This document shows, in pieces, positions 21,134 through 34,900 of a DNA stretch of 64,000 bases. The notes below the pieces were generated by a model. The model was not told where the DNA came from. It ran no database searches and saw only the letters and a list, made by a program, of their open reading frames with translations. Source of the DNA: Scleroderma bovista (taxonomy: Eukaryota; Basidiomycota; Agaricomycetes; Boletales; Sclerodermataceae). The position numbers were made by a program, and so were the translations under genes. The DNA is taken from assembly GCA_037178675.1 (NCBI GenBank), contig JAYMGJ010000119.1, positions 234,258 to 298,257 of the forward strand, read 5' to 3'. Numbering within the stretch: position 1 is the first letter of the stretch; each line of letters begins with the position of its first letter.

Positions 21134-22373
21134 ATGTCCTCTGGGACTTCGCTGCTCACCTCCGCGTTCATTGCAGCCATCAAGCAGCCATTCCACTATG
21201 TACTGCGTCAACTCTCATATCTGCTACTTGCAATCATCGCTACTGGTCCCGTGCCAAGACACATCGCCTTTGAAATGGACGGAAACCGCAGGTATGCGAG
21301 AAGATTGGGCAAGGAGGGCAAGGAGGGCCATAGCGACGGATTCCACGCATTAGTACATGTGAGTGGCACGTAGTGAATGTACATACGTAGGATTCAATTT
21401 TCCTAGGTTTTGGACATTTGCCTTCGTCTACGTGTCCGTTGCGTCACGGTGTATGCCTTCGCAATTGACAATTTCAATCGTCCGAAGGATGAAGTTGATG
21501 CACTCATGACTCTGGCAGAACAAAGGCTTGTAGAACTTGCAGAAAAAGGGTGGGTTTGTTATTCGTGACACGATGTGTTCTGATGTACCCTGTGTGTGGT
21601 ATGGTCATAGACACATCCTAGATAAATACGGTGTCCGCCTCAATGTCCTAGGAAACCGTTCTCTGTTACCTCCAAATGTTCAAATTGCCATCGAGAAAGC
21701 CGAGAACATGACGCGACATAACAGCGCGTGCGTGTCGTTTCGACTCTTTGTCTGGTGCTTTTGTGCTACATATGCACTCACTCCTATTCCTTGGAATGTA
21801 GCGCAATCTTGAACGTATGTGCTCCATATTCCTCGTCACATGAAATTACTACTGCCGTCGAGAGTGCAATACGCGGAGCGCTGGACGACGGGGACTTGGA
21901 TGGAAGGTATCTGTTTGGTGTATTTGAATCACAACGAATGTATCCACTCATCTGCGCTTCAGTACGATCACCGAACACACCATCGAATCCCATCTCTCTA
22001 CCGCACTCGTTGGCAGCCCCCCTCTAGACGTCTTCGTTCGTACCAGCGGTGTGAAACGCCTGAGTGGATTCCTCGCATGGCAGGTACACAGCCCCATCCA
22101 CCAGTCATCTATATGCTAACTATTCTGTTACCTCGATATGTCCTCACGTCGAACAAACCCTCTGTTATTGACTCCCATCCTTGCCGCCACTCACGACATC
22201 CCATGCCCCGCCGGAATACTCATCAGTGCAACGAAAACACCCAAATTCATATGATCGATACATTCTGGCCCAGCTTTGGTCTACGCGACTTTATACCTAT
22301 TCTACTCCAATATCAACGCAAGGTCTGGAACGACCATGCTCCCTCTCGTGGTCAGAATATCCGTGTAAGATGA
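21134..22373 (+). CDS. rer2: Dehydrodolichyl diphosphate synthase (cis-prenyltransferase)
   Basis: Makes the long-chain polyprenyl diphosphate used for dolichol and protein glycosylation, on the ER membrane. Six exons: 21134-21358, 21407-21549, 21611-21727, 21802-21906, 21963-22083, 22227-22373; about 285 residues, normal for RER2/DHDDS. Motifs: a hydrophobic N-terminal helix, then [15 protein letters not shown] (region I, catalytic Asp), [44 protein letters not shown] and [12 protein letters not shown]. The usual RTSGExRLSxF has V in place of E here. The start at 21134 is preferred over an ATG at 21086, which would leave almost no spacing to the divergent gene. The last intron (143 bp) is longer than its neighbours. 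Confidence 0.9.
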
Positions 22374-22962
22374 CGTGTGTGTATGTTCGACCTTACATAT
22401 GTACTTGCGGACTGGACTTGGAGAAGCCTCACGATTTCTTTGGATTCACAGCAGTTTGCGAAGTTGGACATGATTTAGAAGCTCGCTACCATGAATTTGT
22501 ATGGCAATGTCCTCTTGTGTCAGGAATTCTCGGGGAAGTATCTGTTTTCCTTGAGTCAAAAGGTAATCGAAGGGGAGTAACTAAAGAGATAAATTCACTC
22601 TCCCGTCCCTGTGTGACATCCAGGAAGACTGTTATAAATCGCTAACATACGGTCGGACGCTGTCATTGCTACCCCTAACTACCCCTGAAGGTTAGTTGAG
22701 GATTTGTTCACGCTAACTACTAGCTGGTACCACAGCTCAACTGGTCCTTGGACGCACGACGTCCTGGGGGAGTGAGTAGGTGCCTGTTCCGAACTAGGAA
22801 GGTAAGGACATCGTCAATTGTGGACTTTGGCGGTCGCGGTGGTGGAGTATCTGACCATGCCAATACTTCTGATGAGTCGACTTTTGCATTTCCCTGTCAA
22901 TTCATGTGAAATTCCTTATATAAAAAAGTCTAATAATTCTAGTGAAAGTAACCCCGTTTTCC
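22374..22962. other. Convergent intergenic region
   Basis: 3' flanks of the cis-prenyltransferase (+) and midasin (-). Contains open frames without family signature. A short stretch near 22660-22745 has a repeated CTAACTAC motif. No gene supported. Confidence 0.5.
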
Positions 22963-25900
22963 TCACTCCTCAGCGACTCTTTCAAAGAACTCGCGAAGTG
23001 TATCCGCGAGGACGCGTGGCAACGCTTCAACATCCCGCAGCACGACATAATATTCAAACGGGAAGGAGTCCAGATAGCGCTCCATCGTAAGCTCTGTTTG
23101 CCCCGTGGTGGGTGATTGTCGGTATGACACCTGGTTGAGAGTCAGGATGGATGATTGGGCAAGCGAAGACGATGGCGTTGAGGCAGTCCTTGAGGAGGTC
23201 GTGGCAGCAGCAGATGCACTGACACTGCTACTGTTATTCAGCGCATCGAGCACGATGAACACGACTAGCACACGCATACTTCTCGCTCGGCGCAACGCAC
23301 GCCGTAACCGCTCATGTTCTTGACAAATCCCGTCTGAGATGATGATCTCAAGCTGCCAAAGATCCTTAGCAGCCCCACGCGTGCCAGCCGCATCCCGCGC
23401 AGCCTCAAGCACGCCAAGAGATCCCTCGAGGAACCCCGCTACATCCGTGCGTTTTTGCTGGAATGTCAACGAGGACAGCACACGTCCGCCAGCTGCGGGT
23501 GATGAACCCCAGTCTCGAGCACCTTCGCCGAACCCGCGAACAAGTTCCCACCCTGCACCGAAGCGCGCGACGCCGATCTCCCCCGCTTCGAGCCGTCCTA
23601 GTGCCTGTGCAACGAGGACGACGGTCTGGAATGCCAGATGAACAGCACCGCCACCATCACTTCGCATCGATGCTGAGTCGTCCACAGCTAGCAACACCTG
23701 GTAAGACCTCGCGCTGGGCTTCACACGTCTGAGCCAGATACGGTCTTTTGTATACTCGCTTGCGACCCATGTAATGACCCGCCGCATATTGAGTCGTTTA
23801 CCTGTGCGGAAGTCACCTCGCAGCCGTGTGGCGAGAGTCGGCGCCAGGATGAGCCTCAGGGACTCGCAGAGAGCAATGGAGAGTGGCATTGTAAGACTCG
23901 TGTAGAGTGTCCAGAGGTGTGTGTATGCGGAGAGATTGGCATTTTCAGAGTCAGAGGAGAGAGATTCCAGGGCAGCACGGACGTCCTCATCGGAAATAGA
24001 TGGGATCTCAGGCGCGGGTTCAGGTCCATTTATGGCCTTGGGTGCTGCAGAATCAAGCGAAGATGGTGAGCTAGTTCGAAGGCCGTCCCTGTTACGTTCG
24101 GTGTGCGCAATGGCACCTTCCAAGTCCGTGTCCGTCCGCTCTGAAGTTTTATCGGTGAGCAGGCGTTCCATCGCGATCTGCTGGGTCCCCTCGTTATGTT
24201 GTGGAATAGGATCATCGATATCCATCGTCTCAAGTTCATCCTGACCCTTTTCAACAAGTGTGAGATCCCTCAGTTTAGTGACTTGTTCCTCGGCTGCGGG
24301 CCCTAGGGCTTGCATACCATCCTCGTGTTCATCGTGTTCGTACATCACTTGCTCAGCGTCGTCTGACTGAGGAGCACCTTCCGGAGGATGGGTCTCCTCT
24401 GGTGGACCGAAGATCTCATCGAAGCGTTGTTGTATCTCTTTGAGAGCATCCCCAAGTTTGCGGAGGGGGTCAGGAACAGGTGGCGATGCTGGCAATGTCT
24501 GAGGGTAAGCTGGTCCTGATTGAATGCCTTCAGAGCCTGCTCCTAGATTGGGTTCTGTTTGGGACGTAGGTTGAGGTGGAGGCTGGAGCTCGTGCTTCGA
24601 GCTGGATGGATCGGAGGGTCTGTGGAATGAATAGGTAACAATACTATCGATTTGCTGTAGTACTCACGTCTGCTCACTTTCCGCAGCGCGTTCTTCTCGG
24701 GCTATGCTTTCTAGTACTTGTGACGAAGTGGTTCCTTTCTGACCGTCTTTGGCACTGTCTTGGGGTTGAGGGACGTTCTCATCTGTATTTGCGTCCCCAT
24801 CTCCGGACATCAGGTCGGGTTTGGCAACCGCGCCTTCTTCTATCTGACCTTCCTCCGGGCCCGTTTCATCAGGTTTCGATTCCTCAACTGCGTAGGGGGG
24901 CTGGTCATTTGGCTGTGTCTCGTCACCAGCCACGGAAGAAACATCGTCCATTGCATCAGCATCTCTGCGGGCTTCATCTTCGTCTATCTGGTCCTCTGTT
25001 CCGAGGTCCTCGTTTTCCGCCGCGTCGCCGTCCACATCGAGATCCCCCATGTCTTCCTGTGCTTTGTCGTCAAGGTTCATGTCCTCGGGGAGGTCAAGTA
25101 TGTTGGCATCAGGAACATGTTCGTCCATAGGAGCGCCAGCTTCGTTGGGATACGGTTTGTCTTCCTCCATTTCTTCTTCACCTTCATTAGCCTGCGTTTC
25201 ATCCTGCTGTTCCTCCTTCTCCTTCTCCTTTACCGCACTTTCATTCACTCGCTTTCCTTCTTTTGCGACCATTTCCGACTCCCCTTTGGCTTGTTCTGAA
25301 CGGTCCTCGTGCAATTCGTCATGCTCTTTTTGTTCCTCCTGTTCTCCAGTTGTATCGCCCCATAGTTTTTCATCCACTACATTGGGATCTGACTTGTCGA
25401 GATTAGCAAGCTGGTCTTCTGGTCCCTCCCCGTCCTCTTCAGCGTCGCCGTCCCCCTCGTCCTCTTCGGGTACATCCTCTAATTCGCCTCCAAAGTCCTC
25501 ATTCATTTCAATCGCGTTTTCATCGTCCTTCGTCTCCCCTCTTTCCATTTCCTCAGACTCGTCACCTTGCAGGCCTTCCACTTGGCTCTCGTCCTCAATT
25601 TCTTTGCTTGCATTTGCGACCCCTGTGCCTTCACCGACACCTGTACCTTCTAACTCTCCCCCTTGCTCATTACCAGCACCGCCTTCTCCTTCCTCGGGTT
25701 CGAAAGGAATGCAGAAACCACGTGTTGCAAGAGTGTGCACCATGGAGCACAAGATGTAGTCGAACCTGAAAAGCTCTATCGTCCACAGAGTCTGACTCTT
25801 GAGGAGCCCTCCAGCGAATTCACCAAAACATTCCAAGAAGGGGAGCACCCGTCGCAGTGAGGCCTGCAATAAATCATGGGGTAGCTGAACGAGCTCCAGG

Positions 25901-28900
25901 GTGGCGTTGGAGATTCGTTCCGCGACGCCAGGGAGGCCCAGGAGAGTGGTGAACAAGGAAGTTGTACGAGCACCGGTACGGATGTAGCTATCTGCGGGAC
26001 CATCCGCGTCTGGGACAACACTGGCGCATTGATCGGATGGCTCTGGGCACTGTTTAAGCATGTTTTGAACGGAAACAAGTAGGGTGTCGATAACAGAGTC
26101 CATATCCGAAACTGGTTGCATGCGCGAAGGACCAATTGCAGGGAATGAGAATACGCCTTGATCTCGGATCCATTGCGACGTGGGTTCCAAGAGATAATTG
26201 AATTGAGGGAATGCTCCTGCCATCTCATCAAGATGCGTAGGAAGTGACTGGAGCATCTGTGACGCATCTGTGATGGCAGTATGCTCCTCTGATAATAGTT
26301 AGCTTCACTTGTGATATACGTACGCGTAACCTTACCTTCAAGCGTAATAGTAACCATCACAGGTTGGCTTTTCTCAACGAATTCAGATATGCGGCGTCTA
26401 AATGTACGCAAAGACACGCCAATGCCCAGACAGTCTTGGGTGAGACCGATAGTGCCTGGCTCATCTTGTGTTTGGGGGAATACACGAATGGCTTCAGCGA
26501 GCTCATCCATTGCGCAAGCAGATACGCCAAGGGCATGCCGGAGCAACTCTATTTTGTCCCAAGATTCGATGCGCACAAGCACTGGAGCATGAGCTATTGT
26601 CTTCAGTCGGTTTATCTGGCGCAGAAGGGTAGTGTGACTTGACAAGACTTGAGCAAGCCTATCATGCCAAATCAGGGAGACAAGAATGTAAAAAAGAGTG
26701 TGACGTACGTCGACCTGGTTTCTAGCGCGAGGGAATAGCCCGATTCGACCAAGGATACTCCACGATTCAGATCACCCGTGCCTAGATCAGAATGGTGATT
26801 GACGAGAGCATCCCGCAGAGTAGGAAAGCATCCACGTAGACGATCGAAATAAATCTCGCCTCTTTCCGTAGTATTATCTTCTATTGGGTATAGTAGTGGT
26901 TGCCCTCGGATCCAAGATTCGCTTCTAAGCTGGTTTGAAACGTCGGGTTTGATGCGATACGACAAACCGCCGCGCTTGAGTTCCTTTTGCAGATCACTCC
27001 AGGCCTTTCTCCTGCGCATGAGCAAATTCTTCCTGTACTTTTCGCGTCTTTCTTTATTTAGGACTCCGGGGATCGCTTGACTAGTGAGTTCTTTGGCTGT
27101 CAGGGTGATGTTAGCCGATAGTTGTTGAATATCATGAGCCTCATTCTGGACCAAAAACTGGCGGATACGTGTGTCGAGGTATCTATGAAATATCTCAAAA
27201 GTTTGGGCCAAGTTTCCACGATAAGTTGGCAGCCGAGAGGGGAAGAATGCAGAATTCAGAAGGAAGGTGTAAGAAGGGGGCGCGTAACAGCGAGAAAAGA
27301 TGGACTGCTCTACTTGCTTGGCGTCTTCCGTAACTTCGGTAGAAAAAAGCGGAATGAGCTTATTAACAACAGGCTGACGCAGGACATCGCGGAATTTGCG
27401 AATAATCTTGTACAGTTGATAATGGGTTTTACGAGCGCTCTGCTTGAGGGCCTGCACATTGATGTCTCTCCAACTAGCGAGCTTAATGAATGCTTCGATT
27501 TCTTTCGCAAGTGAACGACGCTGATCTTCCAGGGATATTGAGAGATTGGATGCGAAAAGATCGTAGGACCGCCATGAAAAGTGAACAATGCGCCTCACGC
27601 GGGAGAGAACAGCTTCATCGGCATCTTTAAGTACGAGGCGACTGATAAGTGCGTCGAAGCTTCTCAACAGATCCAGTCGAGGTTTGAATTGTCCCAGAGA
27701 ACTGGTTCGAATAAAGTCATCAAGAAGCGAAGGAAGTTGTTGAAGATATTTGGGCAATCCGTCCTCAGCAGCGGTTAATGGCCCGCGAATGAGTAGCTCA
27801 TATAAACGGAACCAGTATTCTGCAACCTCATCAGTGAAGATGCGACTTTGAGATTCCAGAAGTCCGCTCCAGCAAGACAGCTCCAGCCTTCTCCATTCGA
27901 CGATAAGATTGGTAATCGCAATTTGATGATCTTTGAGGGTATTTTCGCGGTTCGCGTACATTTCCCAGTCTTCTGTCTGCGATAGCAGTTGTTCCAGCGC
28001 AGACAGTAGTTTGGCAACAGGATTGTTGATGTCGAAGGCCAGAATGAGATCACAACGGTTCAGGAGATGATGGAGGACCATCTGATCGGGCCACTCCTCT
28101 AGAAGATTAACAAGACGGGAATGCAGTGAGCGAATTATTCCCAATGCTTTTTTGACCTCGGGGACATTGGCATCTGTGTAAAAGTTTCCTGGCCGCGTGA
28201 CAGCCATGGAACCGCCCAAGAGAGTGAGGTGTGACTGAAGAAGGCTGATCTGTTGGGGTAGGGCGTCCCTGTCAAGCGAATCTGGTAAAGACGGAAAATG
28301 GGAGCGAAGATATGATTGTAGCACCATGTGCCGAACAGTAATAAAGTGGCAGTCGGTATGATTGTGACCCGTGAGGTTAAGGTGCAACGCTAGAAGTTGG
28401 CGATGCTGTGACGGAGTCAAATGGTGCGAAACGTTTGCGTCATTCCCAGAACGAGGAGGTTCTGAATGTGGAAAGGCATCTTCAAACGTGGGGAATAACT
28501 CCAAAAACTCCTTTTCCTCCATTTCTGCTTCGAGGCTAGCATCGTGTGAGACTGTGCTTTTGCGATAGAGCGATTCCAAGTCTTGCTCTCTCTTCTCGTC
28601 CCGAGCCCGATCGATGGCCCATAAACGATATATCTGTTCGTAAGCTGTCTGTACAACCCGAGTTAGCTGTGACAAGTCGCTCGAACAATTATAGTAAGCT
28701 GTTGCATTTATGACCAACAACAGCTGTTCGCCGGTAGATATCCCTCTCCCGACCAAGGATTGAGATTGTAATTGAGATGCGCTGCGAATAGATGGAAAAG
28801 CGACTAAGGATGTCGCATAGGCGTTCTCATTGATGTCAAAATCGAGACGTTCATAGGTGTGTCGCACGAGTCGAAGACCCAGCTTGAGCTGGGAAAAAGC

Positions 28901-31900
28901 CAAGCGAAGAACGGACACAATGTCATCAAACTCGGGGTAAAGTTTGACCAAACGTTGCATGAATCCCGAGATTGATTCCTGGATAACATCCTCGCGTTTG
29001 AAAGCAGATGTATCGCTGGACACGAGTGCCAGAATTAAGTCGTCAACTTTGGGGTAGTGGATGATTTGTCTCATGAACTGCGAGACTTCTGACCAGAAAG
29101 CATTGAGACTCGCTACGCTGTTTCGATTTGGGATTCCCGAAAGTGGCTCCTGAGACACTGTGCATTTTTTAACGCGCGACGCAAGGTAGGATATGACAGT
29201 GTTCGACATTTCACCGCTTGTTCTTTGTTCCAGGCAAGTGTGCAAAGTAATTTGGTCCTTCAAGAGCTGCGCTTCTTCTTGCAATAGCCTCATCGAGAAA
29301 CGAAGAATTGCGGCAGGATCAAGGGGAATATCAGGGACGAATAAATCCAGAATAACCCGGCTCAACGCAATCCAACATCGCCCAAGATCAGCCACACCCA
29401 TCCCGGTCGCACTCTCATCGAGATGTAATGCGGAAGTCAGATGTAGGACAGCCTTCTGTAGCGGCTCGAATGATGAGCGTCCTAGGGTGCTGAGTAAATT
29501 CTGAGTGTCCTTCAAGAGAACACCATTCTTGTTTAGCTGTATCTGACCATCATCGAGGGAAGTTGAGAAACACGAAGCCATCTACATCACTGAATTAGAT
29601 ATTGAATGTGTAGTGACATAACTACACACCATGGCCAGGCCTTGATTGAATAATGCTGTGAGCTGCTCGAAACGAGAATGTTGTGTGTAGCATTGCCGAA
29701 TGATAAGACGAAGGTGCCGCTGCACAGACGCCTCATGTTCTTCAAGAGATGACAACGGGACACTGGTCAATTCGCTGGCAAAGTGTAAGTCTCACAACAT
29801 ACAACTGTAAAAGTTATAGGCAGACCATTTCTCAAAAGCCATGTAAAGTTGGGTAGGGAGGAAAAGGATGTTTGGGCCATCCAGAAGGTTCTGAAGCACA
29901 TGATTAATCTCTGTGCATGTAAAAATCTTTTGACACCTACCTGTTTCGCTGGTCCTTGATGCCATAAAGATTCTAGCCATGATGTATGCATCTTGGCCAT
30001 GACACTTGCAGAGACTAAACAGCAGTTGGGGATGGTAGGCAGCACCATACTCTGGGTACTCACCCTCGTCAGCAGTGTCTCGCGCCCAAATTACATGTTG
30101 ATATGGCACGAATCGTCGTAGATCCTCACTCGACACCTCGAGAGCCACCTGAATTACTTGGGCAAAGGTTGTTAGTACCTGGTTAAAGCCTGCTCAGCAC
30201 ACTGTGAAGAAGAGAAATTATCAAAATCACATTCTCCACAGGCCCTTGAGCCCCGCAGATAGCTTGTAACTCCACCAAAAGAGATACAGGATTAGAGAAA
30301 CATTGCTCAGGACAAGTAGTGGTCCCACTCTGAGTGAAACCAACCAGATACTGCACAGGATGTGAGGCCATCACCAAGTCTATTCCTAAGACACATACCT
30401 CTCTTATTTGGTTGGAAATGGTTGTAATTTCGGCACCGTGACTAGATTGATGGGTAATTGGGAATAATGCAAGAGCTAGCATCCGAAATCGATGAAAAAG
30501 TGCTACAGGAAAGAAATCTGTTAGTGGAAGGTGGCTCAAGTTATGCCATGACCTACACTTTTGGCCATCATATTGTGGATCATGTAAGCCATGTTCCAGA
30601 CAACTAATCACAGAGGGACCAAGCTCTACTGCCCTGTCGTTGCGCAGTCGTGCCCATATAGGTACTAACCCAAGGCCAGATGAAGGTGAAATGGCTGCAT
30701 TAAGAGCAGTAGAGGCAGCAGCCACATGTCCATATATGGTTGAACGACTTTCCACAGCTGTGGATATCAGCTCCGTCAGGACCTGTGCGGCAGAGTAATC
30801 GAAGTCATCGCTAGCAAGCACGCGTCGTAGTTGTCGTGAGAATCCAAGGAGCTTCACAGAAACGTCGAAATCATCCTTGAACATAGTCAGTAATATGCCG
30901 TGAAAATAATTGTCTACTCACAGGTCGGAAGCTGCTTATACGAGACAGAAAACCTTCAAACACGTTCTGAGTAGCAGCGTCAATTTCAACAAGGACAGAC
31001 TGAATTCCTTCTGATACTGTTTCGGACAGTCTGCCTGGCGGTTGACTACGAAGACCACGAGGCTTGCTATTCTCAAATTTGTCTAGGATGAGAGTAGAAA
31101 AAAGATCCAGTATTTGAAGTCTCAACAAGTGACTGTGTTGTGACCTTCCAGTGCATTGCGAGCATGGGGGGCAGACCATAAAATCATCTAAAGGCTATAT
31201 ATTGCAAGCGTATTGAGTACATGTTGGTCGGGGGCAGACATGTCCACCCAATGCGCAAACACGAACCAGTACGTCCACCAATTCTTCGGCAATGCTGATA
31301 GTGGGTGCTTCCAACACACAAGCTAACTTGGCGGCAACATGCGAAACGAAGCAATCTTCGAAGATAAAGTAAATATGACGGCTAGGAGATGTCGCCTGGA
31401 GATAGCGACGCATCCTGGTAAGAAGTGAACGGGGTAATGCCCTTATGACGAACGGGACAATGGCATATATTGAGATCGTGTTGTCCGCATCGATGACCGA
31501 GGAAAAGATTGCCAAATACTTGGATACAACATCGTCCGAGATTGTTCCTGAGATCATGGCCATGGGCAACTCTTCATTTTGAGTAACGATGCCCCTTCGA
31601 ATCTTCTCGTAAGCAACGTGGGATGTTGCTTCTGGAGTTTCCGGAAGTCGCCTACTGGCCAATTTACGAGCCCGGTCTTCCGTCGTGAACGATGTCAATA
31701 GCGAGACCTCAAGACCACGATTGCGCATCGCTCTCGACAATTCACCGTGTTGTGGATCCACTGTCATGAAAAGTCGGAAGTTTGGATGTGGTTTTAAGAC
31801 TTGTACATTTCCATCCACGAAACCTCTTTCGCTAAGCGTCAAGATGCCATTCAGCTCGCAAAGGGAATTCAACCGATCGAGGACGGAAGGGTTGCATATG

Positions 31901-34900
31901 TTAGCCCCATCAATAACCAACCAATGACCTCTCTTCATCGCGCGGATCAACGGACCATCTACCCATTCAAATCGTCCAACGGAGGTTTCTCCTCGAGAAA
32001 GTTCCAGAACAGTGGATTGCAAATCATGGACACGACCATTGAAGTTGGAGTCGTCCGATTTCATCGCAGCAAGTTCCGCTAAAAGCTGGGCAGCTACTTG
32101 CAATACTGATTTTCGGGTTCCCACAGCGGAAGCCAATTCGCGGCGCAATATGCCGTGATGTCGATACCGATATTTCACTCCCGGCACTGACTGCATGAAT
32201 TCCTCAGATAACTCCAGGATTTGTGATGCAACGGAAGAGACTCGAGCAGCCTCGTCGACCTGTTCAAAGCCACCCAGGATATCTGAGGTGTCTGTAGCGC
32301 TTGTTATGCCGATTTCTTCGAGACGGTTCCCTGATAGATCAGCAACAGTTCGAATAAGACAACTCTTACCACTATCACGCTGTCCCGTCACAATGACAAG
32401 CCAAGATCTGGAAAGACATGCCCATATAGTCTCAAGGGCCGTGAGGTGAACCTGTAAAACATCGGTTGATCTGGACGACAGAGTGGCATGGCCTCTTGGA
32501 GCACTGAAATGTCCTATTTGAAGATACGTGGGCGAAATAAGGGGGTGATGGGTATGAGGCTCTGGTACCCCCATCGATGGGAAAACCTGGTCGAAGATCG
32601 CCTCGGCTTGATTCCGATCCTCAGGATTCCTGAACCTGGAGAGATAGACGATACGAAAGAAATATCGAGGGTGATCTGCGATTGCGGATGCCCTGAGGAG
32701 TTCACCCCAGCGGATAATATCGCGAAGGTTGAACTCCCACGGGCTCCCTTCGCGTCCAAATGATCGCTGTTGGACAACTGCACGATTGAGGAGGGTGTTG
32801 AATGTTATCATTTCTCGTACAAGATTCTCATCGCAATCCTCGAACTGTTCCCGACATATGATGAACATGTCATCGGAGGAGAGTTCTTCGACGTAGACCT
32901 TGGTGAAACGATCCAGGAAGGACTTTGGCAGACCCTTTCGACCACCGCCTTGATGCAACGGGTTTTGAGCAGCAAAAACTCGGAAAGAAGGATGACGGAC
33001 AAAGGTTCGGCCAAGTTCGGGAATGAACACAGTACCTCGATGGTCCAAGATGGCATTTAGACCTTCCAAAACTGTTTGAGGGGCCAGATTCATTTCGTCA
33101 AGAAGGACCCAATGACCCTCCTGCATAGCTCTCAGAAATTCCGCATCTTTCCAGGCAAACTCCCCAGGTGCCCCATTCTCAACGGGAAGGTCGGACCCAA
33201 ATAGGTCAATCAAGTCCGTCTGGTCTGAGAGGTTGATCCGACACAGGTGGTACCCAGCGATCTTGGCGAGCGCAGAAACAAGTGACGTTTTGCCGACGCC
33301 GGGACTTCCTTCAAGCAAGATAGGCTTGTCAAGCTGACATGCTCTCACGACTCGCACGACGTTCTCGCGAGTAGTGGGTGCATCGAGATTGAACCCGTGT
33401 GTGGTGGTCATTTCTGGTCCTTTGAGGATAGCAAAGGGACCAAGTTGCACGTACAGCAAAGGGTCGTACGCATGGAACAAAACGCTCTCAACTCGTGGAA
33501 CAAGCTCGTTTAATTTTTGGGCAGCGTCCTCTTTCAATCGTTGCAGATTTTCTGGTGGGAGCGTCGCTGTCTGTGGCAGCGAGCCTAGCCCGTCCAAGAA
33601 CGTCATGTGTGCCGCGTGATGCTTTAATTGATTAATATCCAACAACGTGCAGCAGTTTCAGGACTTACAAAAATCGCGCTCACGTGCATCGCACTACCCT
33701 CCGGTTGCTGGGCGACCACCGCATTCGAGAACGCAACCCAGGCCTAGCAATTGTCAGTGCGCAGCTCACAGACATCAATCGAGCACTCACAAGCATATCA
33801 CGCAACGAACAAACCACATGATCATCCAGCCTTGCGCGAAGCCATCCACAAAACTCCAAAAGCGGAGCTGTGAACACTTGCAGCTCCTCATGCTTCCAAG
33901 AACTATCGACAATCATAGCAAGATCACCAGGGGTATCCACAGACGGGACCCATATCTCCGTAAACCTGTTCCTTAGTGCAGGCGACAACTCCTTCTTTCC
34001 ATAATCACCACCCGGATTCATCGTCGCAAGAAGTTTGAACGCATCCGCTGCATGAATAGCAGGGTACTCGCCGTCAGTGCTGCCACGCTCGGCAAGCACA
34101 ACTGTTCGAGCAGGCTCTAAGACACTGTTGAGTCGCTCGAGGACAGAGTCATCTGCGAGGGATATCTCGTCGAGGAGGAAAACTGCGCCTTGGCGCATGG
34201 CACGTACAAGCGGACCATCGTGCCACTCGAACAATGCCTGTGAACGCACGAGGGTGCTTCGTAATTCTTGCAACGAGGTCCGTAGCGACGGGTCAACACT
34301 GGTATCCGCCTTGATCAATTCGTTAATCTGGGTGATCAATCCCTGCACATCCGCCGGCACATTCACAACCCCAGCACGGTTCAGCAGCGCCACAGCGTCC
34401 CGGAACACACTTGCATCTATCGAGGACCGATTCCGCGCAGGCCGCAATCCACCGATGAGATCCGCAGTTTCCGTGTTTTGATGACAGTTGAGTGTGTGCA
34501 GGGATTTTCCCGATACATCGGCATACAGCTGGCAAACCGACGTCTTCCCAGAGCCAGTCTCTCCAACGAGCAATACAGGTTCATTAAACCGCAGCGCACG
34601 TGCCACGAGAACAAACAGCCGTCGCATTGCATACGTCCAGACCACCTGCGAAGAGGAGGAAGAGGGCACCGCACATCCAATATACGCCTCGAACTCGGGA
34701 GACCGTCGCAAATCGTACAACGCTCCCTCGTCAATACGGACCTTCATCACCGACTCAATCACATCCTTGACAACGAGTCGATCCTCTTCCCGCCTCGTAC
34801 GTTCCGCGAGCAGCATATACCCATTTTCCGCCAACTCCTGATACCCGACGGCATCTCGCCCTGCCCACCTGAACAGATCACGCAAGGTAGCGAACCCCTG

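Noticed and set aside
22181..22645. 154-codon plus-strand frame overlapping the end of the cis-prenyltransferase
   Set aside because: Different frame from the conserved C-terminal exon and no recognisable content.
24720..25760. Long plus-strand open frames opposite the acidic part of midasin
   Set aside because: They are antisense shadows of the Asp/Glu-rich codons and give low-complexity Ser-rich products with no family signature.
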